Assembly: GCA_017302015.1 (NCBI GenBank)
Contig: JAFLEE010000078.1
Coordinates: 1 to 24,323, forward strand
Source of the DNA: Spirochaetota bacterium
GTDB lineage: Bacteria; Spirochaetota; UBA12135; COTS27; JAFLEE01
Direction of reading: 5' to 3'
DNA length: 24,323 nucleotides
The translations under genes were made by a program, and so were the position numbers. Of this stretch, positions 8,017 to 16,889 are shown piece by piece. Position 1 is the first letter of the stretch, and every line of letters begins with the position of its first letter. A model generated the notes under the pieces. That model was given only the letters and a program-made list of their open reading frames with translations, ran no database searches and was not told where the DNA came from.

Positions 8017-9777
8017 ATGCAACTCCCGCGCACCCTCCAGGAAGCCCGCGCCCGCGGCTGGGACGAACTCGATATCGTCCTCGTCTCCGGCGATGCGGCC
8101 ATCGACCATCCCTCCTTCGGGGTGCCGCTCCTCGCCCGGTGGCTCGAAGCCCACGGGTTCCGCGTGGGCCTCCTGGCCCAACCCGACTGGAAATCCATCG
8201 AGCCCTTCAAGGCCCTCGGGCGGCCCCGCCTCTTCTTCGGGGTGGCCTCCGGCGCCATGGATTCCATGGTGGCCCATTACACCCCGGCGCGCAAACTGCG
8301 CCACGACGACGCCTACACCCCGGGCGGGAAGCACGGCGCCCGGCCCAACCGCGCCGTCATCGTCTACACCAGCCGCCTGAAGGAAGCCTATAAAGACGTG
8401 CCCGTGATCATCGGGGGGATCGAGGCCTCCCTGCGGCGCTTCGCCCACTTCGACTTTTGGGAAGACAAAGTGCGCCGCAGCATCCTCTTCGACTCCAAAG
8501 CCGATCTCCTCATTTATGGGATGGGCGAGATACCGCTGCTCGAGGTCGCCACCCGCATGAAGGGCGGCGAAGCGCTCTCCGCCATCCGCGATGTGCGGGG
8601 GACCTGCTACAGCGAATCCCGCGCGCGCCTCGTATCCGGCGAGGTCGGCGTGCTGACCATGCCCTCGTTCGAGGAGGTGAGCGCCGAGAAGAAACGCTAC
8701 GCCGAAGCCTATCGCCTGGCGCTGCGGGAACAGAACCCCCACCGCGCCCTCATCCTCCACCAGCCCCACGGCGACCGCGTGCTCGTTTGCCGCCCCCCGG
8801 CCCTCCCCCTCTCCGAGGCCCAGATGGACGCCATCTACGCCCTCCCCTTCGAGAAGGTCCCCCACCCTTCCTACCGCGAGCCCATCCCCGCCTGGGACCA
8901 GATCAAAGATTCCATCACCTCCCACCGGGGCTGCTTCGGGGGCTGCGCTTTCTGCGCCATCACGCTCCACCAGGGCAAGGCCATCCAGTCCCGCAGCCAG
9001 GCCTCGATCCTCGCCGAAGTCGACGACCTCACCAAGCGCTCCTTTTTCCGGGGCAGCATCAGCGACGTGGGCGGCCCCACCGCCAATATGTACGGGCTCT
9101 CGTGCGGGCACCCCGAAGCCGAGAAGGTCTGCCGCCGCGAGAGTTGCCTCTTCCCCACCGTGTGCAAGCACCTGGAGACCTCCGATGCCGCCTCGGTGGC
9201 GCTGTTGTCCAAACTCCGGGCGAAGGCGGGGGTCAAGCACTTGGCCGTCTCCTCGGGCGTCCGCTACGACCTCATGGACCAGCAGCCCGAATACTTCCAC
9301 GACCTCGTCACCCACCATACCAGCGGTCTGCTGAAGGTCGCCCCCGAGCACCTCGTCGACCGCATCACCGACCTCATGCGAAAGCCCGGGAAGAAGCACT
9401 TCGAGAAATTCCTCTCCGCCTACCGGGACGCGAGCGCCAAGGCCGGCAAAAGGCAGGGCGTGGTGCCCTACCTCATCTCCGGGCACCCGGGATGCACGCT
9501 CGCCGATATGATCGAATTGGCCTTCGCCCTGAAGCGCCTCGGCCTCAAGGTGGAGCAGGTGCAGGATTTCACGCCGACCCCCGGCACGCTCTCGACGGTC
9601 ATGTTCCACACCGGCATCGACCCCATGTCCGGCGAAGCGGTCTACGTCGCGCGGACCGACCGCGAGAAGGGCTTGCAGAAGGCCATCCTCCTTTGGCACC
9701 TCCCGGAGCACCGCCACAAGATCCTCGACGCTTTTCGGGAAGCCGGGCGCCACGACGCGGACAGGCTTCTCGCCTAG
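8017..9777 (+). CDS. YgiQ-family radical SAM protein
   Basis: A 586-residue protein matching the YgiQ family (UPF0313). The N-terminal part (about 1-280) contains B12-binding-like or Rossmann-like strands ([29 protein letters not shown]). The radical SAM core follows, with the cluster motif CxxxCxxC at C306, C310 and C313 (GCFGGCAFC), SRSQASIL after it, and later family blocks ([40 protein letters not shown]). It should bind one 4Fe-4S cluster and cleave S-adenosylmethionine; the physiological substrate of the family is not known. The start at 8017 has GAAGGG 10 bases upstream; an in-frame TTG at 7972 overlaps the divergent gene's promoter and is less likely. Length is within the normal family range and nothing is disrupted. 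Confidence 0.95.
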   Translation: MQLPRTLQEARARGWDELDIVLVSGDAAIDHPSFGVPLLARWLEAHGFRVGLLAQPDWKSIEPFKALGRPRLFFGVASGAMDSMVAHYTPARKLRHDDAYTPGGKHGARPNRAVIVYTSRLKEAYKDVPVIIGGIEASLRRFAHFDFWEDKVRRSILFDSKADLLIYGMGEIPLLEVATRMKGGEALSAIRDVRGTCYSESRARLVSGEVGVLTMPSFEEVSAEKKRYAEAYRLALREQNPHRALILHQPHGDRVLVCRPPALPLSEAQMDAIYALPFEKVPHPSYREPIPAWDQIKDSITSHRGCFGGCAFCAITLHQGKAIQSRSQASILAEVDDLTKRSFFRGSISDVGGPTANMYGLSCGHPEAEKVCRRESCLFPTVCKHLETSDAASVALLSKLRAKAGVKHLAVSSGVRYDLMDQQPEYFHDLVTHHTSGLLKVAPEHLVDRITDLMRKPGKKHFEKFLSAYRDASAKAGKRQGVVPYLISGHPGCTLADMIELAFALKRLGLKVEQVQDFTPTPGTLSTVMFHTGIDPMSGEAVYVARTDREKGLQKAILLWHLPEHRHKILDAFREAGRHDADRLLA

Positions 9778-9812
9778 GAGCCCGTCGGGCTGATACATGG
9801 GGTTTTTGAAAC

Positions 9813-9980
9813 CCTGGCCTCGCCGGGGCGTACCTTTCTCCCGCAGCAGGTGGGAATCCCTTCCGTCGCGCCGCAGCGTCAGCGGGTGGGCCCGAATGCG
9901 GTTTTATGGTGGCGCTGAGGCGCTCCTCCAGGGACTCCCACCTGCCGCTTGGAACTAGGCTTCAACCGTCGACGGCCAGG
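9813..9980 (+). ncRNA. ssrS: Candidate 6S RNA (SsrS), global RNA polymerase regulator
   Basis: This non-coding stretch folds into the 6S architecture. A closing stem pairs 9813-9822 (CCTGGCCTCG) with 9970-9980 (CGACGGCCAGG), 10 bp with one bulged C. A large, nearly symmetric central bubble follows (9823-9845 and 9946-9969). A long terminal arm starts with 9846-9860 (GCAGGTGGGAATCCC) against 9931-9945 (GGGACTCCCACCTGC), 14 of 15 paired. It continues with 9868-9880 against 9911-9923 (one mismatch, one G-U) and an apical CGGG/CCCG hairpin (9883-9894). 6S RNA mimics an open promoter and traps the sigma70 holoenzyme in stationary phase. Length (about 168 nt), a single long arm and the bubble place all fit. 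The strand is chosen from the terminator-like hairpin just downstream. Ends are approximate and no clear promoter was found upstream. Confidence 0.7.
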
Positions 9981-9981
9981 T

Positions 9982-9998
9982 AAAAGGCTTCGCCTTTT
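9982..9998 (+). terminator. Terminator hairpin after the 6S RNA candidate
   Basis: AAAAGGC (9982-9988), loop TTC, GCCTTTT (9992-9998): a perfect 7-bp stem whose 3' arm ends in four Ts, one base after the closing stem of the RNA. The A-run on one side and the T-run on the other would allow it to work in both directions. The GC part is short, so efficiency is uncertain. Confidence 0.55.
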
Positions 9999-10325
9999 GA
10001 TGGGGGGTGAGGTGGAACTAAATTCCTTTTATCTTATGAAGATTTATTCACTCATGGCCGTCAATTTCGTCTCCGTTGAATACGACACCCCACTTTCGAT
10101 TCCGCTAGAACTCCAGGAATGGGTGCTGGCCGATCCGATCGCGTAGTATTTAATTGGGATTTCCTGTATTCCACTTGAAAATCGATGCGACTTGTCAATT
10201 TCGGGCGACAAAAACCTCTGAATCCAGGATGAATCCATCGGGTCAGCGTTGAAATGGAGATAAAATTGGAGTAAAGTGTTCTGAGACCTGAGATTGCCTG
10301 CGTGATCCCTCTATAGGAGTACCCG
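9999..10325. other. AT-richer spacer without a supportable gene
   Basis: This stretch is visibly richer in A and T than the surrounding genes. It carries short open frames on both strands, but none has a Shine-Dalgarno site, a recognisable motif or the C/G-ending codon use of the neighbours. Its right part holds the kinase promoter and the Shine-Dalgarno site of the leader frame. The rest shows no repeat or structure that I can support; it may be the remnant of a decayed gene. Confidence 0.5.
10249..10277 (+). promoter_or_regulatory. Candidate promoter of the hybrid kinase operon
   Basis: TTGAAA (10249-10254), a 17-base spacer and TAAAGT (10272-10277). Transcription would start near 10284, about 42 bases before the 28-codon leader frame and 125 bases before the first kinase. 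Confidence 0.5.
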
Positions 10326-10412
10326 GTGGCCGGCGAGAACATTCGGAAACACCGTCAAGCCCTGCCATCCCCGACTGACTCCGATTCGCGCCAAGGAACG
10401 GTCGCGCCATGA
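10326..10412 (+). CDS. Possible 28-residue leader peptide coupled to the kinase
   Basis: A GTG-started frame of 28 codons preceded by AGGAG with 6 bases of spacing. Its TGA overlaps the ATG of the first hybrid kinase as ATGA (10409-10412). The peptide begins [11 protein letters not shown] and is polar and proline-containing, with no signal or membrane segment. The kinase's own Shine-Dalgarno site (AAGGA, about 11 bases away) is weaker, so ribosomes ending the leader could restart on the kinase. No known peptide is recognised. It may equally be a chance frame. Confidence 0.35.
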   Translation: MAGENIRKHRQALPSPTDSDSRQGTVAP

Positions 10413-12187
10413 ACCATCGTTTCCGATTCCTGAGGCGCGCCGCCCTGGGCCTGTTCGCCACACTCCTCGTGGTGGGGGCCTCCTGCGCGCTTCGCGTGGC
10501 GTTCTTCGGCGAGGCAGGCCGCGGCGTGCCCTACCTGACCTTCTACCCCGCCGTCATGATCGCCGCGATCATCGGGGGGCTCGCTTCCGGCCTCTTCGCG
10601 ACCGGCCTCTCGGCCCTGCTCTGCTATTATTGGATCCAACGCGGCCATATGTCGCCGGTGGAGTGGGCGGCCATGCTCGTGTTCTGCTTCAGCGGCCTCA
10701 TGATCTCCGGCTTGGCCGAGGCCATGTCCCGAGCCCGGCGCCAGGCCGTGAAGGCGAAGGAGCAGGCGGAGGCGGCCAATCGGGCCAAGAGCACCTTCCT
10801 CGCCAATATGAGCCACGAGCTGCGCACCCCGCTCCACGCCATCCTCGGATTCTCCGGCCTCCTGAAGAACGATGGCGGCGCGAACGCGAAGCAGACGGAG
10901 TACCTCGACATCATCTGCCGAAGCGGCGAGCACCTCCTCACCCTCATCAATAACGTCCTGGATATCTCGAAGATCGAAGCCGGGCGGGTGGAACTGGAAT
11001 CGAGCAACACGAACCTCGCTTCGTTCCTCGACGATCTCGAGGCGGTCTTCTCCATGCGCGCCTCGGAGAAGGGGCTCGCCTTCCGGATGGCCCGCGACGG
11101 GGGCCTGCCGCCCCTCGTGCGCGTCGACGCGGTGAAACTCCGGCAAGTGCTCAATAACCTCGTCGGCAACGCGGTGAAGTACACCCCCATCGGGGAGGTC
11201 GTGGTCAGGGTCGGGTGGGGGGCCTCGGCCCAGTCCCCGGCGCTGCGATTCGAGATCGAAGACACGGGGCCCGGCATCGGCGCGCAAGACCGCGAACGCA
11301 TCTTCCAGCCCTTCGTGCAACTCGCGGGACGAAGCGTCACGGAGGCCGGCAGCGGTCTCGGCCTCGCCATCTGCCGCCAATACGTCGATCTCATGGGGGG
11401 CACGATCGGCCTCCGCAGCGAACCGGGGCGGGGCTCGGTCTTCCATGTGGAGATCCCCGTCGCGCTCCCCCCGGTCGCCCGGGAAAGCGCCCCGCCGGCC
11501 TCCGGGCGCGTTCTGGCCCTGGCCCCCGGCCAACCCGCTTTCCGCCTCCTCATCGCCGAGGACAAGTGGGAGAACCTCCTCCTCCTGCGGCGCCTCCTCG
11601 AGCCCTTCGGGTTCGACCTGCGGGAGGCCCGAAACGGCCTGGATGCGGTAACCCTCTTCGAGGCGTGGAAGCCGGACCTGATCTGGATGGACATCCGCAT
11701 GCCGGTGATGGACGGCCTCGAGGCGACCCGGCGCATCCGATCGACCCCCGAGGGCAAACGCGTGCGGATCGTCATGCTGAGCGCCCATGCCTTGGAGGAG
11801 GAGCAGCGCGCGATCCTCGCCGCCGGATGCGACGCCTTCATCCGCAAGCCCTACACCGATTCGGCGATCTTCGATGCGCTGCGCGAACACCTCGGCGTCG
11901 TATGGATCCGGGAGGCCCCGCAGGTCGAAGCCGCGGCGGCCCCGTTCCCCGATGCGGCGCGCCTGCGCCGCATCCCCGCCGATCTCCTCAAAACGCTCAA
12001 GGATTCGGTGGTGGCCCTCGATACCGGGGGGGCCGCCGCCGCCATCGCCGAGATCGCGCGCATCGATCCCCCGTTGGGGGGCGCCCTGCGCGCGATGGCC
12101 GACCGCCTGGCCTACCAGGAACTTCTTTGCGGATTGGAAAACGCCCTGGCCCGCGAGGCTTCCGACGGGGCGCCCCATGGCCGGTGA
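10409..12187 (+). CDS. Membrane hybrid histidine kinase with receiver domain
   Basis: A 592-residue sensor kinase. Residues about 8-104 hold four hydrophobic segments with the [13 protein letters not shown] motif typical of the DUF4118/KdpD-like membrane domain. A short coiled coil (106-128) leads to HisKA with H136 in MSHELRTP, then a HATPase_c domain with N-box N250/N254, DTGPGIG and GSGLGLAI (about 235-352). A receiver domain (about 378-497) has phospho-acceptor D428 and K480. The last 90 residues form a helical segment like the dimerisation/HPt-like tail found after receivers in some hybrid kinases, without an obvious phosphorylatable histidine. It probably autophosphorylates H136, passes the phosphate to D428 and then onward. 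It overlaps the next kinase gene by 11 bases. The signal is unknown. Confidence 0.93.
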   Translation: MNHRFRFLRRAALGLFATLLVVGASCALRVAFFGEAGRGVPYLTFYPAVMIAAIIGGLASGLFATGLSALLCYYWIQRGHMSPVEWAAMLVFCFSGLMISGLAEAMSRARRQAVKAKEQAEAANRAKSTFLANMSHELRTPLHAILGFSGLLKNDGGANAKQTEYLDIICRSGEHLLTLINNVLDISKIEAGRVELESSNTNLASFLDDLEAVFSMRASEKGLAFRMARDGGLPPLVRVDAVKLRQVLNNLVGNAVKYTPIGEVVVRVGWGASAQSPALRFEIEDTGPGIGAQDRERIFQPFVQLAGRSVTEAGSGLGLAICRQYVDLMGGTIGLRSEPGRGSVFHVEIPVALPPVARESAPPASGRVLALAPGQPAFRLLIAEDKWENLLLLRRLLEPFGFDLREARNGLDAVTLFEAWKPDLIWMDIRMPVMDGLEATRRIRSTPEGKRVRIVMLSAHALEEEQRAILAAGCDAFIRKPYTDSAIFDALREHLGVVWIREAPQVEAAAAPFPDAARLRRIPADLLKTLKDSVVALDTGGAAAAIAEIARIDPPLGGALRAMADRLAYQELLCGLENALAREASDGAPHGR

Positions 12188-15100
12188 GGAGGCGGCCCGT
12201 CCTCCCGAAATCCTCGTGGTGGATGACTCGGCGACCAGCCTCCAGGTGCTCCACGAGATCCTGACTCGGCAAGGGTACCGGGTACGCCCGGCCTCCTCCG
12301 GCGAGCTCGCCCTCAGATCCGTCGAAGTCAAACTCCCCGATCTCGCGATCATCGACGTGCGCATGCCGGGCCTGGACGGTTTCGAGGTCTGCCGGCGCCT
12401 CAAGGCCGCGGAGCGCACCCGCAACCTCCCGGTGCTCTTCCTCAGCGCGTCCCAGGAAAACATCGATAAGATCAGGGGCTTCGAAGCGGGGGGGCTGGAT
12501 TACATCACCAAGCCGTTCGAGTCCAGCGAGGTGCTCGCCCGCGTGGCCACCCACCTCCGCCTGCGGGAACTCGGCGAACGGCTGGAATCGAAGGTACGGG
12601 ACCGCACCGCGGAACTCGTCGCGGCGAACGCGCGGCTGTCCCAGGAGATCTCCGAGCGCCGAAGGGCCGAGGCGGGGCTCATCGAGAGCGAGGAGCGCTT
12701 CCGCGCCGTCTTCGAAGGCTCGCCCATCGGCAAATGCATCACCGCGCCCGACGGTCGCCTGCTGCGCGTCAACCGGGCCTACGCCGACATGTTCGGCTAC
12801 ACGGCCGAGGAGGTGCAGAATCGCACCTTCGCCGACATCACCCATCCCGAGGACGTGGCCGCCAGCGGGGAACTCGTGCGCGCGCTCCTGGACGGCGAGG
12901 CCTCGAGCGGACGCATGGAGAAGCGTTATGTTCGGAAAGACGGGAGGGTCGTCTGGACGGAACTCCATACGGCCCTGCTGCGGGACGCGGCCGGGGCGCC
13001 GCTGCATTTCATCACGGGGATCATCGATATCAGCGTGCGCAAACGGGCCCAGGACGCCCTCAAAGAGAGCGAGGCCCGATACCAATTGGTGTTCGAGCAT
13101 TCGGGGACGGTCAATTCGCTCTTCGACCGGGAATGCCGCCTGGTCCTCCAGAATTCCCTTTCGGCCAAGCACCTCGGCGCACCGCACGGGGAGGCCATCG
13201 GAAAGCCCGTCTCCGAACTCTTCCCCCCGCCCCGGGGGGCGGAGGTGGAGGCGCGCATGCGCCGCGTTCTGTCGACGGGAGCCCCCGAATCGTTCGAGTC
13301 GGAGTTCGACCTCCCCAGCGGCAAGCGCCACTTCTTCTCCCTCTATCAACCCCTCCCCGATTCCACGGGGGCCATCCAGTGGGTCCAGATCATCTCCCAG
13401 GAAATCACGGAGAGGAAGAACACCGAGAACGCCATCCGCGCCAACGAGGCCCGCCTGAAGACCCTCCTCGAGACCGCGATGGACGGATTCTGGAGGGTCG
13501 ATGCTCTGGGGCGCCTGCTCGAGGTCAACCGCAGTTATTGCGCCATGAGCGGCTATTCTCGGGACGAACTCCTCGCCATGTCGATCCATGAAGTCGAAGC
13601 CCTGGAGGACGACCGGGAAATCCACACCCATCTGGAGCGCATCGCGCACCACGGGCAGGACCGCTTCGAGTCGGAGCACCGCCGCCGGGACGGCACCCTT
13701 TTTCCCGTGGAGATCAGCGTCCAGAAAGACCCGACCCTGCCCGGGGCCATGGTGGCCTTCATCCGGGACATCTCCAAGCACAAGCGCATCGAGGCGGCCC
13801 TGCGGGAGAGCGAGTTCTTCTTCCGGGAATCCCAGCGCGCCGCCCATATCGGTTCCTACAAGGCCGATTTCGTCGGCGGTTTCTGGGAATCTTCGGAGGT
13901 GCTCGACCAAATCTTCGGCATCGATGCGGCCTATGGGCGCGACATCCCCGGTTGGCTCGCACTCGTCCACCCCGAGGACCGCGACACGATGGGCCGGCAC
14001 TTAAGCGAGGAGGTGATCGGGGGGAAGCAGCCGTTCAACCGGGAGTACCGCATCCTGCGCCCCCTCGATGGGCAGACGCGGTGGGTGCTCGGCCTGGGGC
14101 AGCCCGAGTTCGATGGCAGCGGGGCGGTGCGGGGGCTCATCGGCACCATCCAAGACATCACCGAGCGCCATACCATCGAAGCGGAGCACCGGGAACTCCA
14201 AGCCCAGCTCGCCCAGGCCCAGAAAATGGAGGCCGTCGGGCAATTGGCCGGCGGTGTGGCCCATGATTTCAACAATATGCTCGGGGTGATCCTCGCCCGC
14301 GCCGAGGCGGGGATGGGGAAGCTCCCCCCGGAGAACCCCGTGCGCGGCTACCTGGAGGAGATCTTCGACGCGGGCCGGCGCTCCGCCGACCTCACGCGGC
14401 AACTCCTCGCCTTCGCGCGGCGCCAGACGACGGCACCGCGGGTGCTCGACCTCAACGAAGCCGTCTCGGGCATGCTCCAGATGCTCCAGCGCCTCGTCGG
14501 GGAGAACGTCCGCCTCGTGTGGAGGCCCGCTTCCGGGCTCTCTCCGTTGCGCCTCGACCCGAGCCAGATCGACCAGGTGATCACCAACCTCTGCGTCAAC
14601 GCCCGCGATGCGATCCAGGATCGGGGCACGGTGACCCTCCAGACCCGCAACCTGCGCATCGAGGAGGCCAAAGCGTCCCGGCCCGACGCGCTTCCCCCCG
14701 GCGATTACGTGGAGTTGCGATTCGAGGACGACGGCTGCGGCATGGACGAGAAGACCCGGGAGCGGATCTTCGAGCCCTTCTTCTCCACGAAGGGCGTCGG
14801 CAAGGGCACCGGGCTCGGTCTCTCGACGGTCTACGGCATCGTCAAGCAGAACCTGGGCTCGATCGAAGTGGAGAGCCAGCCGGGGCGGGGCACCGCGTTC
14901 CGCCTCCTCTTCCCGGGGCACCGCGGGGATGCGGTCGACCCCGCTCCCGCCGCGGGGGGGGCGCCTCCCCGGCCCCGGGGCTCGGGCCAAACGATCCTCC
15001 TCGTGGAGGACGAGCCCATGCTCCTCTCCTCCATCCACGAGATCCTCGAGGAGAACGGCTATCGGGTCCTGCCCGCCGCCACCGTCGGCGAGGCGGACTC

Positions 15101-15350
15101 CTTCGCCCGGAAGTACGGCGCAGAGGTCTCGCTCCTGATCACCGATCTCATCATGCCCGAGATCAACGGGGTCGAACTCGCCCACCGGCTGCGCGCCCGC
15201 CATCCCGCCTTAGGCGTCCTCCTCATGTCCGGCTATTCGGACGACCTCCTCGGCGACCGGGGCGGGATCCCCGCCGGCATGTCCTTCATCCAAAAACCGT
15301 TTACCATCGAGGAACTCTCCCTCACGGTCCGAAACATCCTCTCCCCGTGA
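12177..15350 (+). CDS. Multi-PAS hybrid histidine kinase with two receiver domains
   Basis: A 1057-residue soluble kinase. Order: receiver 1 (about 10-128; D60, K112), coiled coil (130-172), four PAS/PAC units (about 173-290, 298-412, 425-538, 545-665, each ending near a D/E-I-(T/S)-x-(R/H)-K or TERx motif), a HisKA-type region with H696 in [10 protein letters not shown], HATPase_c (about 795-915; N808, [15 protein letters not shown]) and receiver 2 (about 937-1055; D990, K1040). No membrane segment is visible. The AHDFNN phosphorylation site is the type common in PAS kinases whose receiver lies at the C-terminus. The ATG at 12177 overlaps the upstream kinase by 11 bases and has no strong Shine-Dalgarno site, which suggests coupled translation. 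N-terminal receiver 1 could accept phosphate from the upstream membrane kinase. There is no DNA-binding domain, so output goes to another protein. Confidence 0.93.
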   Translation: MAGEEAARPPEILVVDDSATSLQVLHEILTRQGYRVRPASSGELALRSVEVKLPDLAIIDVRMPGLDGFEVCRRLKAAERTRNLPVLFLSASQENIDKIRGFEAGGLDYITKPFESSEVLARVATHLRLRELGERLESKVRDRTAELVAANARLSQEISERRRAEAGLIESEERFRAVFEGSPIGKCITAPDGRLLRVNRAYADMFGYTAEEVQNRTFADITHPEDVAASGELVRALLDGEASSGRMEKRYVRKDGRVVWTELHTALLRDAAGAPLHFITGIIDISVRKRAQDALKESEARYQLVFEHSGTVNSLFDRECRLVLQNSLSAKHLGAPHGEAIGKPVSELFPPPRGAEVEARMRRVLSTGAPESFESEFDLPSGKRHFFSLYQPLPDSTGAIQWVQIISQEITERKNTENAIRANEARLKTLLETAMDGFWRVDALGRLLEVNRSYCAMSGYSRDELLAMSIHEVEALEDDREIHTHLERIAHHGQDRFESEHRRRDGTLFPVEISVQKDPTLPGAMVAFIRDISKHKRIEAALRESEFFFRESQRAAHIGSYKADFVGGFWESSEVLDQIFGIDAAYGRDIPGWLALVHPEDRDTMGRHLSEEVIGGKQPFNREYRILRPLDGQTRWVLGLGQPEFDGSGAVRGLIGTIQDITERHTIEAEHRELQAQLAQAQKMEAVGQLAGGVAHDFNNMLGVILARAEAGMGKLPPENPVRGYLEEIFDAGRRSADLTRQLLAFARRQTTAPRVLDLNEAVSGMLQMLQRLVGENVRLVWRPASGLSPLRLDPSQIDQVITNLCVNARDAIQDRGTVTLQTRNLRIEEAKASRPDALPPGDYVELRFEDDGCGMDEKTRERIFEPFFSTKGVGKGTGLGLSTVYGIVKQNLGSIEVESQPGRGTAFRLLFPGHRGDAVDPAPAAGGAPPRPRGSGQTILLVEDEPMLLSSIHEILEENGYRVLPAATVGEADSFARKYGAEVSLLITDLIMPEINGVELAHRLRARHPALGVLLMSGYSDDLLGDRGGIPAGMSFIQKPFTIEELSLTVRNILSP

Positions 15351-15357
15351 CCCCCTG

Positions 15358-15372
15358 GGCGCATTTCGCGCC
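15358..15372. terminator. Small hairpin between convergent genes
   Basis: GGCGC (15358-15362), loop ATTTC, GCGCC (15368-15372), 8 bases after the kinase stop and before the convergent AraC gene's end. There is no T-run; its role as a terminator is only possible. Confidence 0.25.
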
Positions 15373-15398
15373 GAATCGCGGGGGGTCCCGAACCGGCC

Positions 15399-16289
15399 CT
15401 AAACTCCGCACGAGGCCCCCGTCGAGACCCCCGCCGGCCCGCCCTCGAACCGCCGCCGGTACTCCGCCGGCGTGTACCCCGTGCTCTTCTTGAAGCGTTT
15501 GGCGAAGGCGAAGACGTCCCGGTACCCCACCGAGTGGCAGACTTCGGCCGTGGTGTAGGTCGATTGGCCCAGGAGCTCCCGGGCGCGCTCCATGCGGTAG
15601 ACGATGAGGAAGTCTTGGAGGGATTCTCCCTTGAGGCGCCGGAAGAGGCGGGAGAGGTGGGACCGATCGAAGCCCGAGGCATCGGCGATCTGCCCCACGG
15701 AGATGTCGCGGCTATAATTATGCTCGATGAAGCGGCACACGCGCTCCACCGCCTCGGCCCCGCCCCCGCCCGGCCGGCGCGCCTCATGGCCCGTCTCGCC
15801 GTGGCGCACCAATTCGGCCAGCACGCGCAGCGCTAGGGAATGGAAGGCGAGCGAGGCCCCGGCATGGCGGTCCCGGCCCTCCCGGATCATCTCCTCCACC
15901 AGGCGCTCGATGCCCGCGCCCTGCATCCCCCGCAGGACCGCGGTCTCCGCGGTGAGGCCGCCCTTGGCGAGGGCCTTGGCGACCCCGTCCCCCGTGAACC
16001 CCGCCCAGGAATAGGCCCATGGGTCGGCCTCATCCGCCCGGTAGCGAATCTTCTCCCCGGGAAAGAGGAGGAACCCGTCTCCCTGCCCCAGAAGTTGGGT
16101 CCGCCCCCGGAGTTGGACGCTGCCTTTACCGAGACGGATATAATGGAATAAAAAATGGTTGCGGGAGCCCTCCCAGGTATGGCCCGCGCGGCAGCTTTCC
16201 CGCCCCGCGTAGAGGCCCGTGAGGCTGAAAGCCCCGTGGGAGAGGTCCCCGAAGACCTGCTCCACCGAAATCTCGATCGCTTGGACCAT
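15399..16289 (-). CDS. AraC-family transcriptional regulator
   Basis: A 296-residue regulator. The N-terminal half (about 1-150) has a cupin-like AraC ligand-binding pattern (HYIRLGKGSVQLRG, GDGFLLFPGEKIRYRA, WAYSWAGFTG). The C-terminal half (about 190-285) is an HTH_18 domain with both helix-turn-helix units: ISVGQIADASGFDRSHLSRLF and TTAEVCHSVGYRDVFAFAKRF, ending GYTPAEYRRRF. Such proteins usually activate sugar-utilisation genes when their ligand binds. The ATG at 16289 is preferred over an in-frame codon at 16352: it lies 5 bases after a good -10 hexamer and has no Shine-Dalgarno sequence, so a leaderless mRNA is likely. It is divergent from the small exported protein at 16382, a candidate target. 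Confidence 0.92.
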   Translation of the reverse strand: MVQAIEISVEQVFGDLSHGAFSLTGLYAGRESCRAGHTWEGSRNHFLFHYIRLGKGSVQLRGRTQLLGQGDGFLLFPGEKIRYRADEADPWAYSWAGFTGDGVAKALAKGGLTAETAVLRGMQGAGIERLVEEMIREGRDRHAGASLAFHSLALRVLAELVRHGETGHEARRPGGGGAEAVERVCRFIEHNYSRDISVGQIADASGFDRSHLSRLFRRLKGESLQDFLIVYRMERARELLGQSTYTTAEVCHSVGYRDVFAFAKRFKKSTGYTPAEYRRRFEGGPAGVSTGASCGV

Positions 16290-16294
16290 GCCCG

Positions 16295-16323
16295 ATTTTA
16301 TATTCCCGGGGGGGCGGGGCCAA
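16295..16323 (-). promoter_or_regulatory. Promoter of the AraC-family gene, leaderless arrangement
   Basis: Minus strand: TTGGCC (16323-16318), a 17-base spacer and TAAAAT (16300-16295), inside TATAAAAT, followed by CGGGC and the ATG at 16289. The -10 is 5 bases from the start codon, exactly as at the DUF155 gene. Confidence 0.6.
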
Positions 16324-16344
16324 AAATCGCGGGTTTCGCCTCCC

Positions 16345-16373
16345 TTGACCAAAACGCCCTTCAGGTCTAGAAT
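16345..16373 (+). promoter_or_regulatory. Promoter of the small exported protein, leaderless arrangement
   Basis: TTGACC (16345-16350), a 17-base spacer and TAGAAT (16368-16373), followed by 8 bases and the ATG at 16382. No Shine-Dalgarno site is present. Its -35 lies 21 bp from that of the divergent AraC promoter. Confidence 0.65.
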
Positions 16374-16381
16374 TCCCCAGG

Positions 16382-16804
16382 ATGTCCAGAATTCAAAACG
16401 TTTTCAAGACCCTTTTGTTGGCCTTTTTGGCCCTCTCGCTGGTCGATTGCGGCCGGTGCATGATCCAGGGGGCGTTCTGCAATAAGAACGTCATGAACCA
16501 GACCATTGTCGACATGGACATCAACGACTCATCGGCCTACCTGACCTCCTACCAGCGCCAGTCGGCTTGCCTTTCCTTGGCCTCGAACCTGCTCCCCGAC
16601 ACCATCCTCATCATCGCCACCAACCAATTCTATTACACGGTCAACGGGGTGACGTCCTTCTCCAATATCGTGGTGACCAACCTTTGGACCAACGGCCTCG
16701 CCCTTCCCATCGACCGCAACGGCTCCATCAACGGGTGGCCGCTTAGGGAAAACTCCCTCAACACGAAGTTCTACGGGCAAGACTGCACCGTCTCCTGGCA
16801 ATGA
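16382..16804 (+). CDS. Small exported hypothetical protein with several cysteines
   Basis: A 140-residue protein I do not recognise. It starts with a typical export signal: basic N-terminus, then hydrophobic FKTLLLAFLALSLV (about residues 8-21). The sequence LVDC after it resembles a lipobox, but aspartate at the -1 position is not canonical, so lipidation is doubtful; it may be secreted or periplasmic. Five cysteines (in the first third C23, C26 and C33, one near 63, one near 134) could form disulfides. The body is rich in N, S and T with short beta-type stretches (ILIIATNQFYYTVNGV, FSNIVVTNLW). The ATG has a promoter with its -10 only 8 bases away. It is divergent from an AraC regulator, which may control it. 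Codon use agrees with the neighbours, so the gene is probably real. Confidence 0.75.
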   Translation: MSRIQNVFKTLLLAFLALSLVDCGRCMIQGAFCNKNVMNQTIVDMDINDSSAYLTSYQRQSACLSLASNLLPDTILIIATNQFYYTVNGVTSFSNIVVTNLWTNGLALPIDRNGSINGWPLRENSLNTKFYGQDCTVSWQ

Positions 16805-16889
16805 TCCGAGGCGGGGAAGCCCGCTTCGCCTGCGCGCTAGGTTCCCACGCCCCGCCGCTGACGAAGGATCGCGGATATTGCGCGTCGCC

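Noticed and set aside
7927-9798. 623-codon minus-strand frame opposite the YgiQ-type gene
   Set aside because: The plus strand encodes an unmistakable radical SAM protein with CxxxCxxC. The antisense product is Gly/Glu/Val-rich without motifs.
9799-9814. GGGTTT-TTG-AAACCC hairpin as the terminator of the YgiQ-type gene
   Set aside because: It has no T-run after it and its 3' arm overlaps the closing stem of the 6S candidate; it may be a chance or alternative pairing.
9949-10146. 65-codon plus-strand frame next to the 6S candidate
   Set aside because: Its start lies inside the RNA stem, it runs through the terminator hairpin, and it has no ribosome-binding site or motif.
10061-10342. 93-codon minus-strand frame in the AT-richer spacer
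   Set aside because: It shows no motif, and its codon use is unlike that of the neighbours. I could not support it as a gene or as a transposase remnant.
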